Source: Pisolithus tinctorius
Taxonomy: Eukaryota; Basidiomycota; Agaricomycetes; Boletales; Pisolithaceae
DNA length: 64,000 nucleotides
Assembly (NCBI GenBank): GCA_024663395.1
Contig: JANFAH010000007.1
Coordinates: 1,178,001-1,242,000 of the forward strand
Direction: 5' to 3'
In this document: in pieces, positions 11,852-23,509 of the stretch
Numbering within the stretch: the stretch's first letter is position 1
How the letters are laid out: every line of letters begins with the position of its first letter
Made by a program: the position numbers and the translations under genes
The notes under the pieces: model-generated
The model's database searches: none
Seen by the model: only the letters and a program-made list of their open reading frames with translations
What the model was told of the DNA's origin: nothing

Positions 11852-14800
11852 ATGGCCCCAAAGGCGCCAGTCAAACAAAAGTCTGGTGAGAATATGAAGC
11901 AAAAGAGTCTTATGAACTTCTTCTCCAAGCCTGCCGATGGCGCGAAGCCGACTAAGGCACCAGTTCGACGAACCCCCTCCCCAGAGTCGCCTGTCGATGT
12001 CGAAGTACTTACCTCTCCTGCCGCACCAAGTCACGGGTCTTCAGATGCCGGGGACAAGGGTACACCCCCTACTAGTGATCCCGTTGATGTTAGCATGCTT
12101 TCTGATGAGGAGGTGGTGTTGTCGGCGAGGAAGTCTGTGGTAGGCCAGTATTACATGCTCATTCTTCTCAACTATATGCGTGCATTTCACAGCCTCGTAC
12201 GAAACGGAAAAACATTATCCTCGAGTCCGACGATGAGGTTGGCACTCCTACCCATATACAATCATCTCCTTGTCGCGGTCAGTGTGCGCACTGCGAGATA
12301 GTCTCTTTTGGTTCTTAATAACCCGTCGTAGGTCGATCGAAGAAACCCCGTGTGGCAAGTCCCTCAGACGACGAGTGCAATGTTGCATCAACTTTTTCGT
12401 CCCGTTTATCGAGGTTCAAACAAGCACCTCGTAACGCCCGTCGGTTTTCCATAATCATCATCTTAAAAACATTATCTCATGATTTTTGACTAGCAGCGAA
12501 AAAGGCATACCATTCTGACGAGTTTATCGTCCCATCCGACTCTGATGAGGACCCACGAGATCGCTCGTCTTCTCGTGCCTCGTCCCGTAGTACTTCAACC
12601 CTTCATTCAGCACATGATGATGACGATGGCGAGGACTACGAGGGTGACGAGAGGACCAAGAAGTCGCAGCCTAAACGATCTCTAAAACAGCCTGCTATAG
12701 CAGGTGTCTCCAGTGGAGGGCACTCTCTCTTCCTTACTGCTGCCGAGCAGCGCGCTCAGCAGCAGAAGACAGAGAAGAAAGCTACCGAAGAACCATTTGC
12801 CTTCTTGCAGGATCCCAGGGATGTAAGTATGATCTGTTTTTCTTAAATGGAGGTTTGAAGATGTGCCAATCTTTACCAGAAGGATGGTCTCCGTCCTGGT
12901 GAGCCGGGTTATGATCCAAGGACTTTGTATATTCCAAACCAAGTTTGGGCCTCCTTCACACCCTTTGAGAAACAAGTTCGTTGCCCACTTAACTGATTTT
13001 GCGCGCTTACTTACTCCTTGTCGACAGTTCTGGGAGGTACGTCTAAGCAAATTTCGAACATCTGCAAAGAAACTCAAGCTAACTGTTCAACAAGATTAAG
13101 CAAAACCATTTTGACACCGTAAATGTGTTTTTAAACTTTGATCTATGCTTTACTCACCGATTGTCAGATCTTGTTTTTCCAAAAAGGGTACAGAAGCTGA
13201 ATCTCGATTTTAGCAGTTTGCTGACTGAATCTCTATCCATGCAGGAAATTCTTGGAGGTACATTTGCATATATGTTTACCTTCGGAAACTGATATTGTTC
13301 TTAGCTGTACGAAGAAGATGCCCGTATTGGTCACAGGGAATTTGATCTGAAACTCACGCAGAGAGTGAAGATGTCTATGGTATGATGAGTCTTCGGTTTC
13401 GAAAATCTTCATAATGTTTTCTAGGTTGGCGTGCCAGAGACCTCTTTTAACTTCTGGGCTGCGTAAGTCGGAATGTATATTGTATTTGTATACATCTGAC
13501 GACCCCGACTTCATGTAGCAAATTCCTCGGCAAGGGTATGTGATTTCGTTCCGGCAGCAAGTAAGATTCACCCATAGGTTTGTGCAGGATACAAAGTCGG
13601 TCGTGTCGACCAGTCTGAGACTGCACTGGGTGCCGAGATGCGCCTAGCCAGAAGCAAAGGCAGTCAGGTCGAAGACAAGGGCAAAGAGAAGATTGTACGG
13701 AGGTAATATCCACGTTATGGGTATAAAGGTGGCTGCTGACTGTACCAGGGAGTTGAACAAGGTTTACACCAACGGGACATTGGTGGACGAAGAGCTCCTT
13801 ACGGACGAGCACGCAGGTCATTGTATCTCCATTCGAGAGGATTCGTCCGGTCTACAAGGGTGCAATTTCGGTATTTGCGTTTTGGACAGTGCAACATCCC
13901 AGTTTGATTTAAGTGCATTCGATGACGACGTATGCTTGACTAAACTGGACACGTTGTTCAGGCAACTGAGACCAAAGGAGGTCATCTTTACCAAGGTGAG
14001 ATGCGATACTCGGAAGTCTGATGACAGGTGATAGTAAATCCTGGCAGGGCAACTTATCTGTTACTACTACACGGTTACTCAAAGCCATTCTTCCTTCTGC
14101 GTGCCTGTGGACAAGCTTACGTGATGTGGAAGGATATACTTTTGAACAAACCGTCAAGGAACTCAACGAGATATTCTCAGAAGGAGCGGAGGACGATGGA
14201 ATGTGTGCCGAGACGGAATTGAGTTCTTCTGTGCCCAAGAGTATCCGAGACATGACTGGATGTAAGACCGCTATAGAAGCCCTTGGAGCAATGACATGGT
14301 AAGGTGTTCTGTACCCCAGATGCTTCTTACAGTCGAGCATGTTAGGTATCTTCGCCAGCTAAACATCGACAAAGACCTCTTAACGATGAAGAACTTCAAC
14401 GTGTACGATCCTATGAAGGCTGGGCGCAATCTCGTCCTCGATGGCCAGACGCTCGCTCACCTTGAGGTGCGTGGAACCTGGTTCGTTGAAATTAGGAAGA
14501 CCAAAATCCGAGCTAGGTATTGCAAAATAACGAGGGTACAGATGAGGGTACTCTCCACAAGCTCCTCAGTAGATGTATCACACCGTTTGGTTTGTGTCTT
14601 CGCTGTCCCCATGTCGCCCTGCTTGATGACTCCCGAAGGTAAACGGCTGTTCAGATTATGGCTTTGTGTTCCACTCAGAGATGTGGCTGATATCAACAAC
14701 CGGTATTTTGTTTCTTTCCACTTGGGATATTAGTTGACTCGTTGGTTGTAGCCTTGATGCAGTGAAAGATTTGATTGATCATCCAACGTTCGAGGCACGC

Positions 14801-17145
14801 TTTACGGACTTGGTCAAGGGCCTTCCTGACTTGGAGCGTATTGTTTCTCGTATTCATGCAACGAATTGTAAAGTCAAGGACTTCGTCAAAGTACTTTCAG
14901 TAAGTCAATGTTATGACATCTTACCAGTTTGGGAACTCCATTGCTATCGGATAGGCCTTTAGGAAACTGAACGATGGGCTTGCAAGTTTCGCCGAGAATT
15001 CGGAGTTGTTTGAGTCGAAAACCATCTTAGAGTTGTTGAGGTCGGCGCCAGATCTTTCACCTCACCTGAACAATGTCCAGTCGCGCTTTACTGTCGACAA
15101 GGGTGAGGACCGTTCATATCGAACTTTTCTTAGTGACTCACGGAAATTAGTCACGGATGAACTCCTTCCCGTGGATGGTAAAGATGAAGTTTACGATGCT
15201 GTCATGCAGGAGATATCAGAACTGGAGCAATCGCTTGATTCCCGGCTGAAAAAGTTTGAGAAGAGCCTTGGGTACGCTGAAGCGTACCACCACTTTTGCC
15301 ACTTACTCATTTCTGAGCAGGTGTAACTTGTCCTGGTGGCATAGCGCGAGTGGAAACAAGGTACCTGTTTTCTTCCATGGATGACGCATATGACCCTAAC
15401 ACGGTATAGGAAATATACCTTATTCAAACAAAGGTTAACCAGGAGAATATCCCCGATGAGTGGGTAAAGAACAGTGCTACTAAAGTAAGATGCGTGATGT
15501 CTTCCATGCCCTTCCTGCTAACTGACATTCCCAGACCGCCAAACGATGGGTAGTCCCATCCTTACAGCCAATGATTCGGCGTCTTAAAGAAGCACGCGAA
15601 AACCGCAACGGCGCTGTGAAAGATTTCAAAGGACGTCTGTATGCCGAGTTTGATGCAGATCGTGGAGTATGGCTTCGCGCCATACGAGTGTTAGCGGAAT
15701 TTGATTGCTTGTTTTCGCTTGCAAAGTCATCGATTGCTATTGGCGAACCGTCTTGCCGACCCGAATTCGTCGAGGGCGAGGCTGCTTTCGTCGAGTTTGA
15801 GGAGCTTCGACATCCAACACTGTCTGCCCTCCGGGACAACTTCATTCCAAATGATGTCAAATTAGGAGGAGGCGTTGGTCGGATTGCTTTACTTACTGGT
15901 GCGTTGTTCTCCTTGTGGTTGAGTTGGGACTTACATTGTTATATAGGGCCTAACATGGGGTGGGTTCATCCGCAAACGTCTTAATTTGGCTAACTTCTCG
16001 TGATGCTATCAGTGGCAAATCGACGGTGAGCCGGGATGTGATTTAAGTAGCTGTTTCTCAACCTGGTCTGGCAGGCAATGAGGATGACAGCTGCTAGCGT
16101 TGTAAGCACCGTGTCGTTCGTTTGATCTTCCTAGCTGACGTGAGCCTCAGATCATGGCACAGCTTGGTATGCTCGTTCCCGCAAGATCTGCACGGTAAGT
16201 AACCTTGAGTATCCAAGGTGTCCCCGCTGACCTGAACAGCATCTGTCCAATTGATAAAATCCTCACTCGAATGGGAGCATACGACAACATGTTTTCTAAC
16301 TCCAGTACGTTTAAGGTTGAGCTGGACGAATGGTAAGCTTCCGAGCTTCCCAGAGGTGAACAGTGGGTTAATGACCGTGTCCAGCTGCAAGATTCTTCGC
16401 GACGCTACTCCCAGATCATTGGTCATCTTAGATGGTAAAGTCAATGAAGGTCGCGCTTATCACACTAACAATTGTAACAGAACTTGGCCGGGGTACCTCC
16501 ACATATGTGCGTTAGTTTTTTACTATGTAAGGCTCATCCTAACTGACCCGATATCGATATAGGATGGGATGGCGATTGCTGCTGTGAGTCCTAATAACCT
16601 GTTCAGTCGTATGGCGACCATAACTACTTGCAGGCGGTATTACATGAATTAGCAACCCGAACCCTTCCTCTTGCTTTCTTTGCCACTCACTATGGCTCTC
16701 TTACGGATGACTTCGCCTACCACCCTGATATCAGGAACATGCATATGTCGACGCTTCTTGATGATGAGAAACAAGAGGTACTGCATTCGATTTGTTGTTG
16801 TGGATTCCCCTGATGACCACGTTTCTTAAGCTTGTCTTCCTCTACAAATTGGTCGAAGGCGTCGCATCGTCATCGTTCGGAACACACGTAGCAAGTCTCG
16901 CTGGTGTTCCCTCTGAGGTTGTATCTCGCGCAGAGGTTATTTCGAGTGATTTCGCCAAACAATTCAAAGCGCGCATTGATGGCCAAAAGAAATTGCTCGC
17001 ATCCAAACTTCCTTTGGTTGCCCACGCCGACTTCAAGTATCTGCTGGCTTTGGCAGCCGGTGACCTGCATTTGCCTCAGGACCCTTACAGGCAACGACAG
17101 CTCCTCGGACGACTGAAGGCAGCTATCCGGTCGTACCTCCTCTAG
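11852..17145 (+). CDS. MSH6: DNA mismatch repair protein MSH6 (MutS family ATPase)
   Basis: MSH6 pairs with MSH2 to recognise base mismatches and small loops in the nucleus. The ATG at 11852 (context CAACCATGGC) opens a disordered tail carrying KQKSLMNFF, a canonical PCNA-interacting PIP box. After an acidic linker come the mismatch-binding domain (LYIPNQVWASFTPFEKQ, then FFQKGKFLELYEEDA, with the FxE mismatch motif region), the connector, lever and clamp domains, and the ATPase. The Walker A residues GPNMGGKST are split over exons around 15890-16025. The Walker B region is SLVILDELGRGTSTYDG and the switch histidine follows in FFATHYGSL. About 20 introns are required, many near 50 nt. The C-terminal helix-turn-helix segment ends at the stop at 17143. 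Family and length fit well. Confidence 0.95.
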
Positions 17146-17395
17146 ACATCAGTGCACGTTGACAAGGTGCTCCCTATACCACAATTCCAATGTATCATAC
17201 CTTTGCATTCGTTGTAGATTGCGCATACCGTTACTTTATATCTCCATGCTCGTCGCTTATGTAATTTGCAGTCTCTGTTACCTCAACTTATGGCTGACGT
17301 AAGCCAACCATGAGGCGAAACTTTTTGTGATGATGTGAACACTTAACTTATATCCACCCTCTTCTCCCGTTGTTACCTAGTTCCCAGTCTTCATA

Positions 17396-18340
17396 ATGTC
17401 CACGGCAGAGTCTGTGCAGGCAAAAGCGCCTGCTCAAATACACAACATAGTGCGTTTCCTCCGGAGCAACCAGGCTGGTATGAAGACTCGTGTTGGCGCT
17501 CTCAATGGCAAGCGGGTGGACTACTTCAAAGGTGTGCCTACGCACCCACTCTTCCATTTTACACCACGGGTTCTTACGAGTTCACTGTAGGCAAATCAGC
17601 CGTGAAAGCTCTGCTGTCACCTGCTTACGCCAAAGCCAAAAATGTGCCAGAGATCACTACTGATGCGCAAGCGGAGGCATTCCTGCAAACTATCTCGCAG
17701 TACATGTTTTTCATTCGTGTAGACCGCGCTGAACAAGTCGGCTCGTCTGGGTCACCGAAACAGGTTACAGTCAGTCCCATACAAAGCTTTTCGCACGACG
17801 CGTATTTTGCCTGGTTCTACGATGGCTCACAGTGGACCACTTATGCCGGAGGATTATTGATGGTGGCCATCATGCTTGCTGGCGTAATGTTCCCTCTGTG
17901 GCCGCCTATCATGCGCCTTGGCGTTTGGTACCTCAGTATGGGGGCGCTAGGTCTCATTGGCGCATTCTTTGGCTTAGCCATCATCCGACTTATATTCTAC
18001 ATCATCACGATCATCGCCGTGCCACCTGGAATATGGATATTCCCCAAACTGTTTGCAGATGTTGGCGTTGTGAGTGGCTCTTTGTGTTGTACCTTTCGGA
18101 ATGCCGACGAGTGGCTGCCAGATTGAATCATTTATTCCATTGTGGGAATGGGACCTACCGAAGAAGAAGGGCGAGAGGAAAAGGAAAGGCAAGAAAGGGG
18201 CGGTGGAGAAGAGTATCGAGAAAGCAGAACCGCAAAACGGTGCCAGTGATGTGCAAGCAACGGCAGATGATTCTGCTGGGAGTTCACGTCCGGAGAGTAG
18301 ATCGGCACGTGTAGAGGAAGTTCCCGACGAGGACTCATGA
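17396..18340 (+). CDS. SEC62: Sec62, ER protein translocation subunit
   Basis: Sec62 works with the Sec61 channel and Sec63 in post-translational import into the ER. Exons are 17396-17531, 17591-18069 and 18122-18340; the joins FKG/KSAVKALLSP and DVGV/IESFIPLWEW keep frame. The N-terminal cytosolic domain (IHNIVRFLRSNQAGMKTRVG) is followed by the pair of membrane segments in the stretch from TTYAGGLLMVAIMLAGVMF to RLIFYIITIIAVPPGIWIF. After these comes the conserved W-x-W-D segment and a Lys-rich then acidic cytosolic tail (PKKKGERKRKGKKG), as expected for ribosome or Sec63 contact. The ATG is the first in frame after the MSH6 stop, 250 bases upstream. Confidence 0.94.
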
Positions 18341-18566
18341 CGGGGTGATTGCATGTTGGGGATCCGGGACACTGGAGCCAGTAGGATATGCACAATTGTG
18401 TGCACCTTATATATTTTACCAGTACCCCACGTACTACTACCACATTTTGGTGTGATGGGAGCATTCCATTCCGTTTCGAACTTCCGGGAGTTGTGCGGAT
18501 TAGTCATCGCGTGTGTCGGAGGTTTGCGCAATTGCAGTCCCCAGCCTAACGCACTTCCCGCCCACC

Positions 18567-19174
18567 ATGTTCTGCTCAGTATTGAGTTCTTCTGTAAGTC
18601 TTGCATGTTGACCTTTATATGTCTAGCTTTATTGACTGTATAGTAGGTCTCCTCACTATCTCGAAATGCGCTCTCCGTTGGTTGGAGAACACCAGCATTC
18701 CGACGTTTTCTGTCAGACGAGGCTCGCGCGAAAATCCATGCAGCAGTGAATGAGCATCCTGTCGTATTATTCATGAAAGGCACTGCAGAAATGCCTCAAT
18801 GCGGTTTCTCGCGTGCGGTCATTCAAGTCTTGGATATGCATAGAGTACCATCAAAGAAATTGCGAACATACAACGTCCTCGAAGACCCAGAACTCAGGGG
18901 CGGCATAAAGGAATTTTCGTGAGTCTCTCTATACGAACGCTGTGATTTTCTTAGTAAACTCGGTATTTCAGTGACTGGCCGACAATTCCGCAACTGTACG
19001 TTAATGGGCAGTTTGTGGGTGGATGTGACATACTTTTGTCGAGTAGGTTTAATTCCTTTGCAAGTTGCTGGCACTTGAATAACCTTTGCAATAGTGCATC
19101 AGTCCGGGGAATTGGAGGCTCTACTTGAAAAGCACGATATTATCCCGAAGATCGAATCCTCGTCCCAGTCGTGA
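18567..19174 (+). CDS. GRX5: mitochondrial monothiol glutaredoxin (CGFS type)
   Basis: Grx5 transfers Fe-S clusters in the mitochondrial matrix. Four exons, 18567-18593, 18647-18918, 18972-19042 and 19095-19174, give an in-frame protein of 149 residues. The N-terminus is Ser/Arg rich without acids ([15 protein letters not shown]), as in a mitochondrial presequence. The core has [20 protein letters not shown] with the single active-site Cys of the CGFS motif, then [19 protein letters not shown] with the TIP cis-proline loop and the glutathione-binding GGCD. Length fits fungal Grx5. The first exon is only 27 nt and codes for nine residues of the presequence. Confidence 0.95.
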
Positions 19175-19441
19175 TTGAGATTCCGTATCTGCGACACCCC
19201 TGCCCGATTCGTAAACGCAACTCTGCCGTTCAGGGAGGTTAACTCGCCGTGTCTATGGTATATTTCGGACATTTACCGGTGGACGGGAAGAACCTCCCGC
19301 TAGAGTCCAATGACACACTTTAACACTAGCATATCCTTAGTAGTACAGTATTTGACGCGCACACATCATCACCACTCCGCGAGCATCAATACGCCAGATT
19401 CTTTGTCTTGGATACGCCTGACCTAGTTCATCGCCGAAAGC

Positions 19442-20360
19442 ATGTTTTCTGGAAGTGTCCAACCCAACATCGTTTCCCTCTTCTCGTCTACAGGAAGCCA
19501 GCCTCTTTCGCTCTTCGGTGTACAAGTGGACACTGCTTTGCCATCGGATTCCTTCGTCCACCTTTTGAACGACAGCACTTCACTTCGTGCACCATCTGGA
19601 GCCTCTCCGATCGCACCACCAAAGGCTTACCATGATGAGGACACGGAGGCATGTATAGGCAAGCAGCTCCGACAGACCGTTTTGCACATCCAATCGCCAA
19701 CATTGCGCACAACCTTCATTCAGTGTCCCCCGTCTTTCTTGTTCCGGACAGACGACAAGGGCCTTGGGTTGAAACACGCGTGGCTGCAAATTCAAGTTCG
19801 CGACCTTGGCCGTGAGTGGTCGTTCGAAGTGGGCATAGTAGACAAGGCAGGCAAACATGGAGTCGTAAGGTGCTCCACCTTTCAGGTAGTTAACCTCTTC
19901 TTTTGCTTTCAGTTACCAGACTCCCGGTGCCTGTCCATAGCTTCCCTGTTTTATTCCTGGGATAAGTGGGCTGATACTTTGTTTTCTACCTTAGAAAAAC
20001 CCGACTCTCAACTACAATCATAATCTCGCTCCGGTTCTCCATCTTCCTCTCAAATTTCCGTCCTCGTCAAACGCTTTGACTGCATGGTCGACTGTGACTG
20101 TACATCTCCCGAGTTTCATTCCTCAATTCGCCTTCGTTTCCCGTGATCAACGGTCGCGAACAGATGCCTCTGATGAGGATGGGAGCACGGAGAATGCCAG
20201 TAGTATTCCCTCGCCACAGTTCTTGCCTGGTGGGGCATACGCCCATCTAACGTACGTCAAGATCTACGCTACGTGTCGATTGCGCAGAATCTGGCTTAGT
20301 GGTTCTGCACCCGGCGCGGGAGGTCCGACTCCCTGGGAGTTTGAACTTTATGGCGACTAG
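19442..20360 (+). CDS. CFAP20 (DUF667) domain protein
   Basis: Two exons, 19442-19885 and 19995-20360, join in frame (STFQ/KNPTLNYN) to give 269 residues. The CFAP20 signature is clear: SPTLRTTFIQCPPSF, then LGLKHAWLQIQVRDLGREW, SFEVGIVDKAG and the end YVKIYATCRLRRIWLS. In CFAP20 itself the matching segments are roughly NPxLxTTFIxCP, LGIKxPWLHxQVxNLGR and an AxCRIRRxYxSD end. CFAP20 is a ciliary doublet-microtubule inner protein in flagellated eukaryotes. Here the core is preceded by about 75 extra residues and carries an inserted Ser/Glu-rich loop (EDGSTENASSIPSP). The function in a fungus without cilia is unknown; a microtubule or nuclear role would be a guess. Confidence 0.85.
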
Positions 20361-20467
20361 GTGGCATTCGAGGTCCAGATCTCTGTTCCCCGCCACATCT
20401 ATGGCCCGCTTGCTTGTCATGCATGTGATTTTTTATTGCGCTTTATCTCAACGTACGGTATCAACCA

Positions 20468-22198
20468 TCAGTATATCTCATCGGGCCTTAACGTGAGCGT
20501 CGTGCCGGCGAGTTCCTGTCTAGGTAAGGTGCAGCCTTGCCCTCTAGTGTTTGTCATTCGAGCGAGTGGTGTCAAACGGATGTGAAACTGATGTTTCGGT
20601 GACACTGACGTCGTGCAGTCCGCGGCATTCCACTGAACACAAACCGGCTCTTCATAGCGACTCGCTCGATTAAATTCGACCGTTGTAGTCGTATCATATG
20701 AACCCGATATTTCTCCTTCCGTCACCTCCCATCACGAACTGTTATCTTTGCAATTTCTTCGCTTCCACTGCGTCTGCAACTGCTACATTCTCTGCCGTGA
20801 ATGGCCATTGTCCTCCCCGCGCGACACATACCCGGAACCATCTCCTTCGATTACGTGATGGCGATATCAGATCCATTGTCAGTTCTTAGGACGCTCACGA
20901 TGCCAGCTGTTGGTTTAGTTAACCCGCCGCGTACAGGTGAGATTGCTGTTTCGTCCCACGGGCTGTCATTTTTACTCTCTACCCTACTATTAGCTTTTGA
21001 CGCGGCTGGTCATGGCAGGAATATTCAATAAGTAGATGCCTGGGAATTTGTATCGGGATATGAGGATGGTGCTGCTCGAAAGTCCAACGTTATCAGATCA
21101 GCGTGTACCTCATCTCGCTCCGCGCATCAGCACGAAATGAACTGGGCTTCGGGTCCCTAGCCTCATCCATAGCGGACGGTGCTGTCCGAATGATTTTGTT
21201 ATCGCATCGGCGATCATCGATAATGTCTGACCTGATACAGACTAACAGTGTAGGAACTTGCGGGGCGAGGTGAGCCGAGTCTCCAACGTTGTCAGTCGCC
21301 ACAGTGAACGCGAGGGTAGCTGGGGAACGGAGCCTAGGGTAGGAATTCAGTACCTGCCACGCGGATGCTCCGTTGTCTCCCAGTTGTGCAAATTCACTCT
21401 AATCCGGCTATCTCCACGTCGCCGACCTAATAGGCATCTACACAGGAGGAGGGACCGATGATGCGATATCCAATCTTCCAGGGTACGGTCCGTATGGATG
21501 ACAGCGGGAAGTTCCCGTTGTTGAATCAGCTGTGGGGTCGCACGCTCGGCAGCTAGCGTGCACCCTAAAATACCTGAAATTCGTTGATCCTGTGCTTTTC
21601 TATCGATCCGAAACGACAATTATTGGATAGGCCTCGCATCAACATCTGGGAACCATACTGGAATCTTCCGTAACAAGAGATATCTTATCTACGTCTCCCA
21701 TCTCGTGTTGGACAAATTCCAGTTGGCGTAAGTAATTGCCCAGACGTGGCACCCTTCTCAGGCTGTGGGTTGCGTAGGTATCGACCCGTCATCGAGGTAC
21801 TTAAATTTACTGTAAAGTATGTTTCAGCGTGGTCTGTATCGTATGCCTAAGTATGGGGGAGAGCGAAGGGAGGAAACGCCGCACCAGTCCTTGGGGGTGA
21901 GTTGTCGCAAGACCTCCGACTACTAGCGGGTGCATGAATATGTTGCAACCGTCTGGTCTGCAGCCCGCAGCCAACGAGAATAAGCAGTCAAAGTGGAGCC
22001 CTGTAGTTTATCAAGATCACGAGGGGTCTGTCAACCACCCTTAGTGTTGCCGATAACGATCGAACTGCTTCCCATTCCTTCACTGAAAATGCCACTACGG
22101 CCCCCACGCAGCCTACACATTCACACAGATCAGTGTGGGTCACGCGCGGAGATCGAAAATTATCGATCACCAACTTCAATCTTATCGTCTTGAGTCAT
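20468..22198 (-). CDS. uncertain multi-exon gene, function unknown
   Basis: Several minus-strand segments read like protein and are flanked by plausible splice sites. The ATG at 22198 gives MTQDDKIEVG, then after an intron CVGAVVAFSVKEWEAVRS. Later segments read MLMRGLSNNCRFGSIEKH, RELPAVIHTDRTLEDWIS, APSAMDEARDPKPSSFRA, SPWDETAISPVRGGLTKP and, at the end, SRYEEPVCVQWNAADCTT with PRQELAGTTLTLRPDEIY before the stop at 20468. The end is Thr/Val rich and may be a beta-sandwich. I do not recognise a family. The phases between segments are not all resolved and the plus strand also has an open frame at 20801-21031, so this call is tentative. Its start lies 90 bp from the divergent methyltransferase start. 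Confidence 0.35.
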
Positions 22199-22288
22199 TG
22201 ACCACTCTGATTATCGTGATTCTGAAGAAAACCACGTACTAAGTACTGCCGTGTTCGGGCCAACACCGGCACGTACAATCAGGACCGC

Positions 22289-23509
22289 ATGGCCGATGCA
22301 ATCGAAAACGTCGAAGACATTCTGCTTGACTCGCTCGAGATCCTCGGCACAGAGCGAGTAGAAGATCCGGGGTGTATTCAGTACGGCGACCTCGTACTAA
22401 CCGTCGCGCCGAAGGTGAGTTTGTAGTCGGGTTTCTGCCGGTGACTCCCGTTAGGATTCCGTCGAGTTTTTGGCACCTGCTCGAATCGTACTAACTTCGC
22501 GTTGTTTGTGTTCCTGGATACACAGGAAGGAAAGGTACGTAGATGCTTCCGCTTCTAGTGCGCGCGAGAATAATTGAGGACTTCCCGAGTACAACGCTGA
22601 CGGAATTTTGTTAAGGCGAATACGTTGCTCGCAGACCATCTGTTCTCACCGGCCCTCCTCCTCGCCGAGCGCATCGAACGAAATTTGGTCGAAGTTGCAG
22701 GCCGATCTAGTGAGTTTTGATTGACGTACGGTTCACCTCAACATGTAGAAAAACTAGCAATCTTTTAACTTTCCAGTCATCGAACTTGGCGCGGGATGCG
22801 CACTTCCCTCACTCCTCGCTGCTACCCTGCCTGAACCCCCTAAGCTGGTAGTGGTGACGGACTACCCGGATGATATCATTCTTGGAAGCCTCAGAAGGAC
22901 TGTGGAACGTAACGTACAACATTTCCGCCCCCCGTGTGCCGTGCATTGCGAAGGATACGAATGGGGAAAGGACGCCTCTTCACTGCTGTCAGTGTCTCAT
23001 ACCTCTATGTCAGGAGTCCACCACCCCCTCTCAACGTACGTACTTACCATTGGCGCCTTCGTTCTTTTTTTCTTGTTTACAGTCGTCTGTCTGAGGGCCC
23101 TGACGGGTCACTTGGGTACGATGTGGTGATAATGTCCGACTTGCTGCACTTTCACTCCTCCCACGATGCGCTCATCCACTCGCTCTCGTCTCTCCTTGCG
23201 AAGACGTCTGGCGCTCGGGTGTACGTCGCCGCAGGTAACTATACCGCACTACCGGTATGCCAGAATTTCCTGGACACTGGATCCCGTATGGGTTTGTTGT
23301 GGGAGGGCGGCGGCGGCGCTAGTGACCAAGGGAACCGCAGCGATTATAAGGGGGATATCGAAGCCACGAGCCCGTGGCTGGGCACAAGAACCGTCGCCGG
23401 CATTGATGCCACACAGCTTGGCGTCCGCAAAGGCCTGTGCCGGTGGTGGGTCGGTAGATGGAATATCCCAAACATTAAAGGTGTTGTTGATGGGATCACC
23501 GTGGTCTGA
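22289..23509 (+). CDS. EFM7/NNT1-like class I SAM-dependent methyltransferase
   Basis: Member of the family 16 methyltransferases (Nnt1/Efm7 type); the yeast relative methylates translation elongation factor 1A at its N-terminus and Lys2. The SAM-binding motif I is IIELGAGCALPSLLAAT, followed by the acidic post-I strand VVVTDYPDD, typical of this family, and motif IV YDVVIMSDLLHFHSSHDAL. The C-terminus is GLCRWWVGRW. The sequence before motif I, NTLLADHLFSPALLLAERI, corresponds to the usual region that contacts the cofactor. Introns are short. The residues EGK come from an apparent 9-nt microexon at 22526-22534, between introns 22415-22525 and 22535-22615. Substrate in this species is inferred from family only. 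Confidence 0.85.
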
